Shown here piece by piece: positions 44,083-53,493 of a stretch of DNA of 64,000 bases. A model generated the notes under the pieces. That model was given only the letters and a program-made list of their open reading frames with translations, did no database searches and had not been told where the DNA came from. This DNA is from Streptomyces antnestii (GTDB lineage Bacteria > Actinomycetota > Actinomycetes > Streptomycetales > Streptomycetaceae). Every line of letters starts with the position of its first letter. The first letter of the stretch is position 1. The DNA is taken from positions 59,626-123,625 of the forward strand of contig NZ_RZYA01000026.1 in the NCBI RefSeq assembly GCF_004005495.1. Direction: 5' to 3'. The position numbers and the translations under genes were made by a program.

Positions 44083-45492
44083 CTACCGGCGCTCCTCCGT
44101 CTCCCGTGGGGCCTCTCGGCGACGGCTCCTGGGCAGCACCCGCAGAGCGTCCCCCATGTCGGCGACTTCGGTGACCTTCATACCGGCCGGCACCTTGCCC
44201 GGATCGCTCGGCACGAGCGCGTGCGTGAAGCCGAGCCGGTGCGCCTCGGCGAGGCGGCGCTGCACTCCGGTCACGCGTCTGACCTCGCCCGCGAGGCCCA
44301 CCTCACCGATCGCGACGAGATTCTTGGGGAGCGGGGTGTCGCTGGCGGCGCTGGCCAGCGCGAGAGCGATGGCGAGGTCCGCGGCGGGCTCGGAGAGCTT
44401 CACGCCGCCCACGGTCGCGGAGTAGATGTCGCGCTTGCCCAGCGCGCTGATCCGCCCCCGCTGCTCCAGGACGGCCAGCATCATCGAGACGCGGGAGGTC
44501 TCCAGGCCGGACGTGGTGCGGCGCGGGGACGGGATCTGGGAGTCGACGGTGAGCGCCTGGACCTCGGCGACAAGAGGCCGCCGCCCCTCCAGGGTGACGG
44601 TGAGACACGTCCCGGGGACGGGCTCGTCGCGGCGCGTGAGGAACAGTCCGCTGGGGTCGGCGAGTCCGGTGATCCCCTCGTCGTGCAGCTCGAAGCAGCC
44701 GACCTCGTCGGTCGTCCCGTACCGGTTCTTCACGCCGCGGACGAGGCGCAGGCGCGCGTGCCGGTCGCCCTCGAAGGACAGGACGACGTCCACCAGGTGC
44801 TCCAGGAGGCGGGGTCCCGCGATCGCGCCGTCCTTGGTGACGTGGCCCACGAGGAGGGTGGCCATGCCGCGCTCCTTGGAGGCGCGGATCAGGGCGCCGG
44901 CGACCTCGCGGACCTGGGCCATGCCGCCGGGGGCGCCGTCGATCTCCGGGGAGGCGACGGTCTGTACGGAGTCCATGATCAGGAGGCTGGGCTTGACCGC
45001 GTCCAAGTGCCCGAGGACGGCGGACAGATCGGTCTCGGCGGCGAGATAGAGATGGTCGTCGATGGCCTTGATGCGGTCGGCGCGCAGCCGGACCTGGCTC
45101 GCCGACTCCTCGCCCGTGACGTACAGCGTGCGGTGCTCGTCGCTGGCGGCCTTGGCGGCGACGTCGAGCAGGAGGGTGGACTTGCCCACGCCGGGCTCGC
45201 CCGCGAGCAGGACGACGGCGCCGGGGACGAGGCCCCCGCCGAGGACCCGGTCGAGCTCGGGCACGCCGGTGGAGCGGGCGGTGGCCTGCCGCCCGTCGAC
45301 CTGGCCGATGGGGACGGCGGACGTCGTGACCCGGCCGGGCGCGGTCGTCCGCACGGCGGGCGCGCCGTACTCCTCGACCGTCCCCCACGCCTGGCACTCG
45401 CCGCAGCGGCCCAGCCATTTCGCCGTCTGCCAGCCGCACTCGGTGCAGCGGTAGGACGGGCGGTCCTTAGCGGTTTTCGTACGGGCTGCCAT
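44083..45492 (-). CDS. radA: DNA repair ATPase RadA
   Basis: 469 residues. C4 zinc finger (CTECGWQTAKWLGRCGEC), RecA-like core with Walker A GEPGVGKST, the RadA-specific KNRYG motif, and a C-terminal Lon-protease-like domain. Branch-migration helicase in recombination. Upstream of disA on the same strand. Confidence 0.96.
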   Translation of the reverse strand: MAARTKTAKDRPSYRCTECGWQTAKWLGRCGECQAWGTVEEYGAPAVRTTAPGRVTTSAVPIGQVDGRQATARSTGVPELDRVLGGGLVPGAVVLLAGEPGVGKSTLLLDVAAKAASDEHRTLYVTGEESASQVRLRADRIKAIDDHLYLAAETDLSAVLGHLDAVKPSLLIMDSVQTVASPEIDGAPGGMAQVREVAGALIRASKERGMATLLVGHVTKDGAIAGPRLLEHLVDVVLSFEGDRHARLRLVRGVKNRYGTTDEVGCFELHDEGITGLADPSGLFLTRRDEPVPGTCLTVTLEGRRPLVAEVQALTVDSQIPSPRRTTSGLETSRVSMMLAVLEQRGRISALGKRDIYSATVGGVKLSEPAADLAIALALASAASDTPLPKNLVAIGEVGLAGEVRRVTGVQRRLAEAHRLGFTHALVPSDPGKVPAGMKVTEVADMGDALRVLPRSRRREAPRETEERR

Positions 45493-45703
45493 GCACGGAA
45501 CCGTAACCGAGCCCACTGACAACCCGGCGCCGACCAGCACCCGCCGCCGCCCGGAGGGCCCTCCGCGCCGGGTGTGCGCCTGTGCGCCCCGGCGCACATA
45601 AATACGCCGCGCACGTGTTCCCCGAATGGAATGGGAAGTTCCCGTCCCCCTTTGAGGGATCGTTTCACCCGTACGGATTAAAAGTCCCCAAGGGGGAGGA
45701 AGG

Positions 45704-47554
45704 GTGCAGCATCATCCGCCTACGGTCGCACGGGTGATGACGAGCAGGCCGGAAACCCCCACGCAGACCACCGGCGCACACCGGGCGCACCGCGACGGGC
45801 GCGGGCGACCTGCGCCGCGGACCGTACCCCAGCGTCCCGCATCGCGCTACGAGCCTCATCTGGACGGCCTGTTCACCTACTGTCTGTCCGTCCTGTGCGA
45901 TCACGACGACGCCGTGGCCGCCCTGGGCGAAGCCCTCGCCCTCGCCGAACGCCGCGGATCCCGCGGCCCCGAAGGCGAGAGCGACCGCAAGGCCTGGCTC
46001 TACGCGCTCGCGCGCTGGTCCTGCCTGCGCGCGCTGGCGGAGGCGAAGCGCCGCAGACAAGGAGCGCACGCCTCGGGCCGGCCCGCTCCGGAGGCCCGGG
46101 AAAAGGCCAGGAAGGCCCACTCCGTAGCGCTCCCTTCTCAGTCTTCTCAAGGCCAGGGCGCGCCTTCTCAAAGTCAGGGCGCCGCTTCCCAGGGCCAGGG
46201 CGCTCCTTCCGACGAGACCCAGGCGCGCCGCCGCCGTGAGCTCGCGCTGCTGGCCTGGCCGGAGGCCGCCGGTACGACGCCCGAACAGCGCGAGGCGCTC
46301 GAACTCGCCGTACGGCACCAGCTGTCGCCCAAGGAGGTCGCCGCCGCCCTCGGGACGGACCCGGGCCTGACCCGCGAACTGCTCGCCTCGGCAGCCTGCG
46401 AGGTCGAACGCACCAGAGCCGCGCTCGCCGTCGTCGAGACCGGCACGTGCCCGAGCGTCGCCCGCCTCACCGGGGACAACCAGCTCCTCCTGAGCTCCGC
46501 CCTGCGCCGTGAGCTGGTCCGGCACGTGGACGACTGCCCGCGCTGCCGCCGCACCGCCGAGCGCGCCGCCCCCGGCGCCTGGCCCGGCACCACGGTCACC
46601 CCGGCGGCCCTGCCCCTCGTGACGGCGCCGCGCACGGCCCTGCACGCGGCGATGGTGCACGGCGGGCGCCCTCAGCGCGGCGTCGTGCCCCGCTTCGACG
46701 GGCGCGGCTTCCCGATGGACCCCAAGGACCGCGCCGCCCGCCGCGACCGGCTACGCGCGCGTGCCGTCACGACCACGGTCGTCGCCACCGTCGTGGCCGC
46801 CCCGGTGCTCGCGCTCTGGGCGGCGTACCGGGGGGCGCCGACGACGGGCGAGGGGCAGGACGGGCGCTCGATCAGCGCGAGCGAGGCCGGCGAACCGGGC
46901 GGGCTCGACGGCAACGGCACGGACGGCGCGTACGAGAACGCGGGCAACGCGAGCACCACCCCCGACTCCCGCTTCACCGCGGGCAGCCGCTCCCCGGACG
47001 TCTCCGTCGAGGTCGTCACCCCCGGCGGCCCGACCCGGTCAGGGCCCGGGCGGCTCACCGTGGAGGCGCAGCCGAGCGGCTCCGCGACCCTCATCACACT
47101 GACGGCGTCCGGGAGTTCACCGGTCCACTGGTCCGCGCGCACGGGAGCCGACTGGCTCTACCTGACGAGCATGTCGGGAACCCTGCGACCCGGCGAGTCG
47201 TTCACGATCCGGGTGTACATCGACCACGACCGGGAGCCCGCCGGGCACTGGTCGGCGCGCATCGGCATCGACCCGTCCGGGGCGGTCATCTCGATAGAGG
47301 GTCACGGGAGTACGGGCCCCTCGCAGCCGGGCAGCCCGTCGTACCCCGCCCCCGACCCGTCGAACACCGGCAACCCGGGCCCCGGCCCGTCGGACCCGAG
47401 CCCCACGCCGTCCGATCCCACCCCGACCGACCCCGCCCCCACGCCCTCCGACCCGAGCCCCACCCCGTCCGACCCGTCACCGAGCCCGTCGGCCCCCACG
47501 GACTCGGCCCCGCCGCCGAGCGACAGCGGCACCGCGAGCCCGACCGGGGGCTGA
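45704..47554 (+). CDS. Transmembrane sigma-like/anti-sigma-like protein with BACON domain
   Basis: 616 residues from GTG 45704 (ggggagg close upstream; ATG 45737 is an alternative). In order: sigma region-2-like (YEPHLDGLFTYCLSVLCDHDDAV..., 49-115), Gln/Ser/Gly repeats (145-170), region-4-like HTH (TTPEQREALELAVRHQLSPKEVAAALG, 190-240), an anti-sigma zinc motif H274-x3-C278-x2-C281 (HVDDCPRC), one membrane helix (about 354-376), a BACON-type beta domain (about 425-525: ARTGADWLYLTSMSGTL), and a Pro/Ser/Asp-rich tail. A membrane-tethered regulator or sigma-derived sensor is inferred. Confidence 0.82.
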   Translation: MQHHPPTVARVMTSRPETPTQTTGAHRAHRDGRGRPAPRTVPQRPASRYEPHLDGLFTYCLSVLCDHDDAVAALGEALALAERRGSRGPEGESDRKAWLYALARWSCLRALAEAKRRRQGAHASGRPAPEAREKARKAHSVALPSQSSQGQGAPSQSQGAASQGQGAPSDETQARRRRELALLAWPEAAGTTPEQREALELAVRHQLSPKEVAAALGTDPGLTRELLASAACEVERTRAALAVVETGTCPSVARLTGDNQLLLSSALRRELVRHVDDCPRCRRTAERAAPGAWPGTTVTPAALPLVTAPRTALHAAMVHGGRPQRGVVPRFDGRGFPMDPKDRAARRDRLRARAVTTTVVATVVAAPVLALWAAYRGAPTTGEGQDGRSISASEAGEPGGLDGNGTDGAYENAGNASTTPDSRFTAGSRSPDVSVEVVTPGGPTRSGPGRLTVEAQPSGSATLITLTASGSSPVHWSARTGADWLYLTSMSGTLRPGESFTIRVYIDHDREPAGHWSARIGIDPSGAVISIEGHGSTGPSQPGSPSYPAPDPSNTGNPGPGPSDPSPTPSDPTPTDPAPTPSDPSPTPSDPSPSPSAPTDSAPPPSDSGTASPTGG

Positions 47555-47620
47555 CGGGGCGCTGACCGGGGGCCAGCAGGAGGGGTCCTAGGAGACGGGG
47601 GCCAGGGCGCTGCCCACTGC

Positions 47621-48544
47621 CTACGAACTGGCCGGGTCCGCCGGATGCGGGGCGAGCAGCGGCAGCTGGGAGGCCAGCCGCTCCTCGCACAGCTCGGCGA
47701 GGCGGTCGTACCCCTCCTTGCCCATGAGCTCGGTCAGCTCGGGCCGGTAGGAGACGTACACCGGGTCGCCGGCCCCGTGTGCCGACGTCGCCGACGTGCA
47801 CCACCAGTGCAGGTCGTGACCGCCGGGGCCCCAGCCGCGGCGGTCGTACTCGCCGATCGACACCTGGAGCACCCGGGTGTCGTCGGGCCGGTCGATCCAC
47901 TCGTAGGTCCGCCGCACCGGCAGCTGCCAGCACACGTCCGGCTTGGTCTCCAAGGGCTCGCGGCCCTCCTTGAGCGCCAGGATGTGCAGCGAGCAGCCCG
48001 CGCCGCCCTTGAAGCCGGGGCGGTTCTGGAAGATGCACGAGCCGTTGTACGGGCGGGTCTGGCGCTCGCCGTCCTCGTCCTTCGAGACCCAGCCCGTCTG
48101 CGTACCGACCTCGTGGTGCTGCCAGATGTCGGGCGTGAGACGCGCCACGAAGCCCGCCACCCGCTTCTCGTCGTCCTCGTCGGAGAAGTGCGCGCCGAGC
48201 GTGCAGCAGCCGTCGTCCGCGCGGCCCGCCTGGATGCCCTGGCAGCCGCTGCCGAAGATGCAGCTCCAGCGCGAGGTCAGCCACGTCAGGTCGCAGCGGA
48301 AGATCTGCTCGTCGTCCGCCGGGTCGGGGAACTCGACCCAGGCGCGGGCGAAGTCCAGACCCTTCTCGTCGGGGACGGCGCCCTTCGGAGCCTTCGGAGC
48401 CTTCGGATTCTTCGGAGTCTTCGGCGACGACTGCGTCGGTTCCGGCTTCGGCGCCTTCGACGGCTTCGTGGCCGACTTGGCTTCCTTGTCGCTCTTACCG
48501 CGCTTGTCGCTCTTGTCGGCGTTGGCCTTTTTCGTCTTTGGCAC
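47621..48544 (-). CDS. Conserved hypothetical Cys-rich protein
   Basis: 307 residues from GTG 48544. A Lys/Pro/Ser-rich N-terminus (1-60), partly encoded by 9-bp repeats (PKAPKAPKG), precedes a domain with spaced cysteines (RCDLTW, SCIFGSGCQG, DDGCCTLGAHF, GSCIFQNRPGF, AGCSLH, DVCWQLP). The layout recalls YkgJ/DUF3109-type metal-chelating proteins but I cannot confirm it. Divergent from the ppx gene. Confidence 0.75.
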   Translation of the reverse strand: MPKTKKANADKSDKRGKSDKEAKSATKPSKAPKPEPTQSSPKTPKNPKAPKAPKGAVPDEKGLDFARAWVEFPDPADDEQIFRCDLTWLTSRWSCIFGSGCQGIQAGRADDGCCTLGAHFSDEDDEKRVAGFVARLTPDIWQHHEVGTQTGWVSKDEDGERQTRPYNGSCIFQNRPGFKGGAGCSLHILALKEGREPLETKPDVCWQLPVRRTYEWIDRPDDTRVLQVSIGEYDRRGWGPGGHDLHWWCTSATSAHGAGDPVYVSYRPELTELMGKEGYDRLAELCEERLASQLPLLAPHPADPASS

Positions 48545-48616
48545 GGTTCCAGGGTAAGCGCGCTCCTGTGCACTCGGGGACGGACCTGAGCCCGCGCGCG
48601 CAGTAGCGTTCCGCAT

Positions 48617-49549
48617 ATGAGACTCGGTGTCCTCGACGTGGGTTCGAACACGGTGCACTTGCTTGTGGTGGACGCACACCCGGGCGCGCGCCCGCTGCCC
48701 GCGCACTCGCACAAGGCGGAGCTGCGGCTCGCGCAACTCCTCGACGAGCGCGGAGCCATCGGCCCCGACGGAGTCGACCGGCTGATCGCCGTGATCCGGG
48801 ACGGCCTGGAGGCCGCGGAGGACAAGGGCGTCGAGGACATCGTGCCCTTCGCCACGTCCGCCGTGCGCGAGGCCACCAACGCCGACGACGTCCTGGCCCG
48901 GGTCAAGGACGACACCGGCGTCGAGCTGCGCGTCCTCACCGGCGAGGAGGAGGCCCGGCTCACCTTCCTCGCCGCCCGCCGCTGGTTCGGCTGGTCGGCG
49001 GGCAAGCTGCTTGTCCTGGACATCGGCGGCGGCTCCCTGGAGATCGCGTACGGCATCGACGAGGAGCCCGACGCCGCGGTGTCGCTGCCGCTGGGCGCGG
49101 GGCGGCTGACGGCGGCCTGGCTGCCGGGGGATCCGGCGGACCCGGCGGACATCAAGGCGCTGCGCCGCCACGTGCGCGCGCAGATCGCCCGCACGGTCGG
49201 CGAGTTCAGCCGCTTCGGCAGCCCCGACCACGTCGTCGCCACGTCCAAGACGTTCAAGCAGCTCGCCCGCCTGGCCGGGGCGGCCCGCTCCACCGAGGGG
49301 CTGTACATCCAGCGTGAGCTGAAGCGGAAGTCCCTGGAGGACTGGGTGCCGCGCCTCGCCGCGATGACGGAGGCGGAGCGCGCCGAGCTCCCCGGGGTCT
49401 CGGAGGGCCGCGCGGGCCAGCTGCTCGCGGGCGCGCTGGTGGCCGAGGGGGCGATGGACCTGTTCGGGGTGGAGACCCTGGAGGTCTGCCCGTGGGCGCT
49501 GCGCGAGGGCGTGATCCTCAGGCACCTCGACCACATGCCTACGGGCTGA
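48617..49549 (+). CDS. ppx: Ppx/GppA-family phosphatase
   Basis: 310 residues, ASKHA fold: GVLDVGSNTVHLLVVD, ATSAVREATNADD, LTGEEEARLTFLAA and LDIGGGSLEIAYG. Exopolyphosphatase or pppGpp phosphatase activity; sequence does not separate the two. Only the N-terminal catalytic half is present, as in other short actinobacterial members. ATG 48617 is the natural start. Confidence 0.93.
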   Translation: MRLGVLDVGSNTVHLLVVDAHPGARPLPAHSHKAELRLAQLLDERGAIGPDGVDRLIAVIRDGLEAAEDKGVEDIVPFATSAVREATNADDVLARVKDDTGVELRVLTGEEEARLTFLAARRWFGWSAGKLLVLDIGGGSLEIAYGIDEEPDAAVSLPLGAGRLTAAWLPGDPADPADIKALRRHVRAQIARTVGEFSRFGSPDHVVATSKTFKQLARLAGAARSTEGLYIQRELKRKSLEDWVPRLAAMTEAERAELPGVSEGRAGQLLAGALVAEGAMDLFGVETLEVCPWALREGVILRHLDHMPTG

Positions 49550-49642
<93 letters not shown>

Positions 49643-49752
49643 AGCAGTGAGGGGGGGAGCGTCCGACACCGGTGCCGGACTGAGGCGCACCCCACAGCGT
49701 GCGCCCCCCGGCCTGCTCCCCGGGGGTCGGCCGGGGCCCGTACGCTGTCCCC

Positions 49753-50577
49753 GTGGCAGAACCAGTGGTGCGCATCCCGGATGCGAAGGTCGCCCTGTCG
49801 ACGGCCTCGGTCTATCCGGAGTCGACCGCGACGGCCTTCGAGATCGCGGCACGCCTGGGCTACGACGGCGTCGAGGTCATGGTCTGGACCGACCCCGTCA
49901 GCCAGGACATCGAGGCCCTGCGCAGGCTCTCCGATTACCACCAGGTGCCGATACTGGCCGTGCACGCCCCCTGTCTGCTGATCACGCAGCGCGTGTGGTC
50001 CACCGACCCGTGGACCAAGCTCCAGCGCGCGAGGTCGGCCGCCGAGAAGCTGGGCGCGTCCACCGTCGTCGTCCACCCGCCCTTCCGCTGGCAGCGCCAG
50101 TACGCGCGCGACTTCGTCGACGGAATCTGGCGCATGGCCGGCGAGACCGACGTCCGCTTCGCCGTCGAGAACATGTACCCCTGGCGCTACCGCGACCGCG
50201 AGATGCTCGCGTACGCCCCCGACTGGGACGTCACCAAGGACGACTACCGGCACTTCACGATCGACCTCAGCCACACCGCGACGGCCCGCACCGACGCGCT
50301 GTCCATGATCGACCGCATGGGCGACCGCCTGGGCCACGTGCACCTCGCGGACGGCCGCGGATCGGCGAAGGACGAGCACCTCGTCCCGGGCCGCGGTACC
50401 CAGCCCTGCGCCGAGCTCCTGGAACGTCTCGCCCTGACCGGCTTCGACGGACACGTCGTGATCGAGGTCAACACCCGGCGCGCGATGTCCAGCGCCGAAC
50501 GTGAGGCCGATCTCGCCGAGGCTCTCGCCTTCACCCGCCTCCACCTCGCGTCGGCGGTCCGGGTCCCTCGCCCATGA
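49753..50577 (+). CDS. Sugar phosphate isomerase/epimerase-type TIM barrel protein
   Basis: 274 residues, xylose-isomerase-like/AP-endonuclease-2 fold. Metal-site residues are spread over VVVHPPFRW, FAVENMYPW, HFTIDLSHTA, LGHVHLADGRG and HVVIEVNTR. GTG 49753 is favoured because the barrel starts there. The substrate is unknown. The stop overlaps the TetR start by 4 bp, suggesting the two work together. Confidence 0.87.
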   Translation: MAEPVVRIPDAKVALSTASVYPESTATAFEIAARLGYDGVEVMVWTDPVSQDIEALRRLSDYHQVPILAVHAPCLLITQRVWSTDPWTKLQRARSAAEKLGASTVVVHPPFRWQRQYARDFVDGIWRMAGETDVRFAVENMYPWRYRDREMLAYAPDWDVTKDDYRHFTIDLSHTATARTDALSMIDRMGDRLGHVHLADGRGSAKDEHLVPGRGTQPCAELLERLALTGFDGHVVIEVNTRRAMSSAEREADLAEALAFTRLHLASAVRVPRP

Positions 50578-51221
50578 CGGACCCGACCGGCCCCGGACCT
50601 GACGTCCCGCCCGCGCGCCGCAGGGGTCGCCCCTCCCGTACGGAGACGGAGGCGGCGGGCCCCGCGACCCGCGACCGCATCCTGGAGGCGGCCCGCGCGG
50701 AGTTCTCCGAGCGCGGCTACGAGAAGACGTCCGTCCGCGGCATCGCCAAGGCGGCCGGCGTGGACGCGGCGCTCGTGCACCACTACTTCGGTACGAAGGA
50801 GCAGGTCTTCGAGGCCGCCGTCGAGGTCGCCTTCGCCCCCGCCCTGCACGCGTCGGCCGCCGTCGAGGAGGGCCCGCTGGACGGCGCCGGCGAGCGGCTC
50901 ACCCGCTTCATCCTGTCCGTCTGGGAGAACCCGGCGACCCGCGCCCCGCTCCTCGCGATCGTCCGCTCGGCCGTGAACAACGAGGCCGCGGCGGCCGTCT
51001 TCCGGCGCCTGATCGCCGTACAGCTGCTGCGGAAGATCGCCCGGCGTCTCGATCTGCCGGCCGAGGAGGCCGAGCTGAGGGCGGAGCTGGCGGCGGCCCA
51101 GCTCGTGGGGATCGCGATGCTGCGGTACGTGATCAGGGTGGAGCCGCTGGCGTCGGCGGACGTGGAGCGGATCGTCGCGCGGGTGGCACCGGTGGTGCAG
51201 GGACATCTGACGGGGGAGTGA
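50574..51221 (+). CDS. TetR-family transcriptional regulator
   Basis: 215 residues. HTH: RDRILEAARAEFSERGYEKTSVRGIAKAAGVDAALVHHYFGTKEQVFEAAVEVAF; helical ligand domain after (about 75-210). Coupled to the preceding TIM-barrel gene. No clear dyad is seen in front of that operon, so its target is unidentified. Confidence 0.93.
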   Translation: MTDPTGPGPDVPPARRRGRPSRTETEAAGPATRDRILEAARAEFSERGYEKTSVRGIAKAAGVDAALVHHYFGTKEQVFEAAVEVAFAPALHASAAVEEGPLDGAGERLTRFILSVWENPATRAPLLAIVRSAVNNEAAAAVFRRLIAVQLLRKIARRLDLPAEEAELRAELAAAQLVGIAMLRYVIRVEPLASADVERIVARVAPVVQGHLTGE

Positions 51222-51271
51222 CGCGTACCGGCCTTGTACGTACCTCGCCTTGTACGCACCCGCCTGTACGC

Positions 51272-51358
51272 GCATGGCTGGCGTACGAATACGTGCATGG
51301 CTGGCGTACGAATACGTGCATGGCGGGCGTACGTGCACGCGCATGACGGCGTACGTAC
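51272..51358. repeat. 23-bp tandem repeat upstream of ilvD
   Basis: Units at 51272, 51295, 51318 and a partial one at 51341; the first two are identical (gcatggctggcgtacg then aatacgt), the third diverges at a few positions. Each contains gcgtacg, which is part of a palindromic cgtacg. It occupies the 260-bp gap between the TetR stop and ilvD. Confidence 0.95.
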
Positions 51359-51481
51359 GGCGAGACGACCGTCCCGCATTTCGGACACCCGGTCCGGAGG
51401 CCGGATCGGCGGCGTACGCTCGGGAGCAGCCCTATCTGCCGCACGGGCCCCGGGAAGGGGCCCTTGAAGGAGCGAGCGACG

Positions 51482-53341
51482 ATGCCCGAGCTGAGGTCCC
51501 GCACAGTCACCCACGGACGCAACATGGCGGGCGCCCGCGCCCTTATGCGCGCCTCCGGGGTACCCGGTGCGGACATCGGCCGGAAGCCGATCATCGCCGT
51601 GGCCAACTCGTTCACCGAGTTCGTGCCCGGCCACACGCACCTCCAGCCGGTCGGCCGCATCGTCTCCGAGGCGATCACGGCGGCGGGCGGCATCGCGCGC
51701 GAGTTCAACACGATCGCCGTCGACGACGGCATCGCGATGGGCCACGGCGGCATGCTCTACTCGCTCCCGTCCCGCGACCTGATCGCGGACTCGGTCGAGT
51801 ACATGGTCGAGGCGCACTGCGCCGACGCCCTGATCTGCATCTCGAACTGCGACAAGATCACCCCCGGCATGCTGATGGCGGCGCTCCGCCTGAACATCCC
51901 GACGGTCTTCGTCTCCGGCGGCCCGATGGAGTCCGGCCGCGCCACGCTCGTCGACGGCACGGTCCGCACGCTCGACCTGGTCGACGCGATCTCCGACGCC
52001 GTGAACGACAAGATCTCGGACGAGGACATCCTCCGTATCGAGGAGAACGCCTGTCCGACCTGCGGCTCCTGTTCCGGCATGTTCACGGCCAACTCCATGA
52101 ACTGCCTGACGGAGGCCATCGGCCTCTCGCTCCCCGGCAACGGCACGGTCCTCGCCACGCACACGGCCCGCAAGGCGCTGTACGAGAACGCGGCACGCAC
52201 CGTCATGGACATCACGAAGCGCTACTACGAGGGCGACGACGAGTCGGTCCTGCCCCGTAACGTCGCCTCCTTCGCCGCCTTCGAGAACGCCATGGCCCTC
52301 GACATCGCCATGGGCGGCTCCACCAACACGATCCTGCACCTGCTGGCCGCCGCCCAGGAGGCGGGCGTCCCGTTCGGCCTGGAGGAGATCAACGAGGTCT
52401 CGCGCCGCGTGCCGTGCCTCTCCAAGGTCGCGCCGAACGTGGCGAAGGACCGCACGTACTACATGGAGGACGTGCACCGCGCCGGCGGCATCCCCGCCCT
52501 CCTCGGCGAGCTGTTCCGGGCCGGCCTCCTGAACGAGGAGGTCCACGCCGTCCACAGCCCGTCGCTCTCCGACTGGCTGAAGACGTGGGACGTGCGCGCG
52601 GGCTCCCCGTCCGCGGAGGCCGTCGAGATGTGGCACGCGGCCCCCGGCTGCGTCCGCTCGGCCGAGGCGTTCTCCCAGTCGGAGCGCTGGGAGGCGCTCG
52701 ACGAGGACGCCGAGAACGGCTGCATCCGCTCCGCCGAGCACGCGTACTCGAAGGACGGCGGCCTGGCGGTCCTCAAGGGCAACCTGGCGGTCGACGGCTG
52801 CGTCGTGAAGACGGCGGGCGTCGACGAGTCGATCTGGACCTTCGAGGGCCCGGCGGTCGTCTGCGAGTCGCAGGAAGAGGCCGTCGACAAGATCCTCAAG
52901 AAGGAGATCACGCACGGCGACGTCGTGGTCATCCGCTACGAGGGTCCCAAGGGCGGCCCCGGCATGCAGGAGATGCTCTACCCGACGTCCTTCCTCAAGG
53001 GCCGCGGCCTCGGCAAGACCTGCGCCCTGATCACGGACGGCCGCTTCTCCGGCGGTACGTCGGGCCTGTCCATCGGCCACGCCTCGCCCGAGGCGGCGTC
53101 CGGCGGCACGATCGCCCTCGTCAAGGACGGCGACCGCATCCGCATCGACATCCCGAACCGCTCGATCGAGCTCCTCGTCTCCGACGACGAGCTGGCCACC
53201 CGCCGCACCGCCCTGAACGGCGTCTACGCCCCCGTCGCCCGGGACCGCAAGGTCTCGGCCGCGCTGCGCGCCTACGCGGCGATGGCGACGAGCGCGGACA
53301 AGGGCGCGGTGCGGGACGTGTCGAAGCTGGACGCGCTCTGA
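51482..53341 (+). CDS. ilvD: Dihydroxy-acid dehydratase
   Basis: 619 residues. Fe-S enzyme of valine, isoleucine and pantoate-precursor synthesis. Cluster and active-site motifs: ISNCDKITPGM, CPTCGSCSGMFTANSMNCL, GGSTNTILHL and the C-terminal TDGRFSGGTSGLSIGHASPEAA. ATG 51482 follows aaggagc. Links to panC in this window through ketoisovalerate, the precursor of pantoate. Normal length, apparently intact. Confidence 0.97.
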   Translation: MPELRSRTVTHGRNMAGARALMRASGVPGADIGRKPIIAVANSFTEFVPGHTHLQPVGRIVSEAITAAGGIAREFNTIAVDDGIAMGHGGMLYSLPSRDLIADSVEYMVEAHCADALICISNCDKITPGMLMAALRLNIPTVFVSGGPMESGRATLVDGTVRTLDLVDAISDAVNDKISDEDILRIEENACPTCGSCSGMFTANSMNCLTEAIGLSLPGNGTVLATHTARKALYENAARTVMDITKRYYEGDDESVLPRNVASFAAFENAMALDIAMGGSTNTILHLLAAAQEAGVPFGLEEINEVSRRVPCLSKVAPNVAKDRTYYMEDVHRAGGIPALLGELFRAGLLNEEVHAVHSPSLSDWLKTWDVRAGSPSAEAVEMWHAAPGCVRSAEAFSQSERWEALDEDAENGCIRSAEHAYSKDGGLAVLKGNLAVDGCVVKTAGVDESIWTFEGPAVVCESQEEAVDKILKKEITHGDVVVIRYEGPKGGPGMQEMLYPTSFLKGRGLGKTCALITDGRFSGGTSGLSIGHASPEAASGGTIALVKDGDRIRIDIPNRSIELLVSDDELATRRTALNGVYAPVARDRKVSAALRAYAAMATSADKGAVRDVSKLDAL

Positions 53342-53356
53342 GCTGGACGCGCTCTG
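53325..53356. repeat. 16-bp exact duplication across the ilvD stop codon
   Basis: agctggacgcgctctg occurs twice in tandem; the TGA spans the junction. Downstream, gatcgtgggcctt recurs three times (53368-53425). Confidence 0.97.
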
Positions 53357-53433
53357 ATCCTGCGTTCGATCGTGGGCCTTTGAGCGTGGGCCTTCGATCG
53401 TGGGCCTTAGATCGTGCGTTTGATGTTTCTTGC

Positions 53434-53476
53434 GTGAGCCCGTCCGGCGGCCGATGTGGTTGCCGGGCGGGCTCAC
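53434..53476. terminator. Terminator between ilvD and the kinase gene
   Basis: 15-bp stem with one G-U pair (gtgagcccgtccggc / gccgggcgggctcac), 13-nt loop, no T-tract. It lies between convergent genes. Confidence 0.82.
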
Positions 53477-53493
53477 GTCTTACCTGAGCCGCT

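Noticed and set aside
45628..45664. SigR promoter ahead of the BACON protein
   Set aside because: GGAAT and GTT are present but 29 bp apart.
51222..51481. T-box or leader-peptide attenuator for ilvD
   Set aside because: No T-box sequence, no run of Ile/Val/Leu codons in a short frame, and no terminator before ilvD; only tandem repeats.
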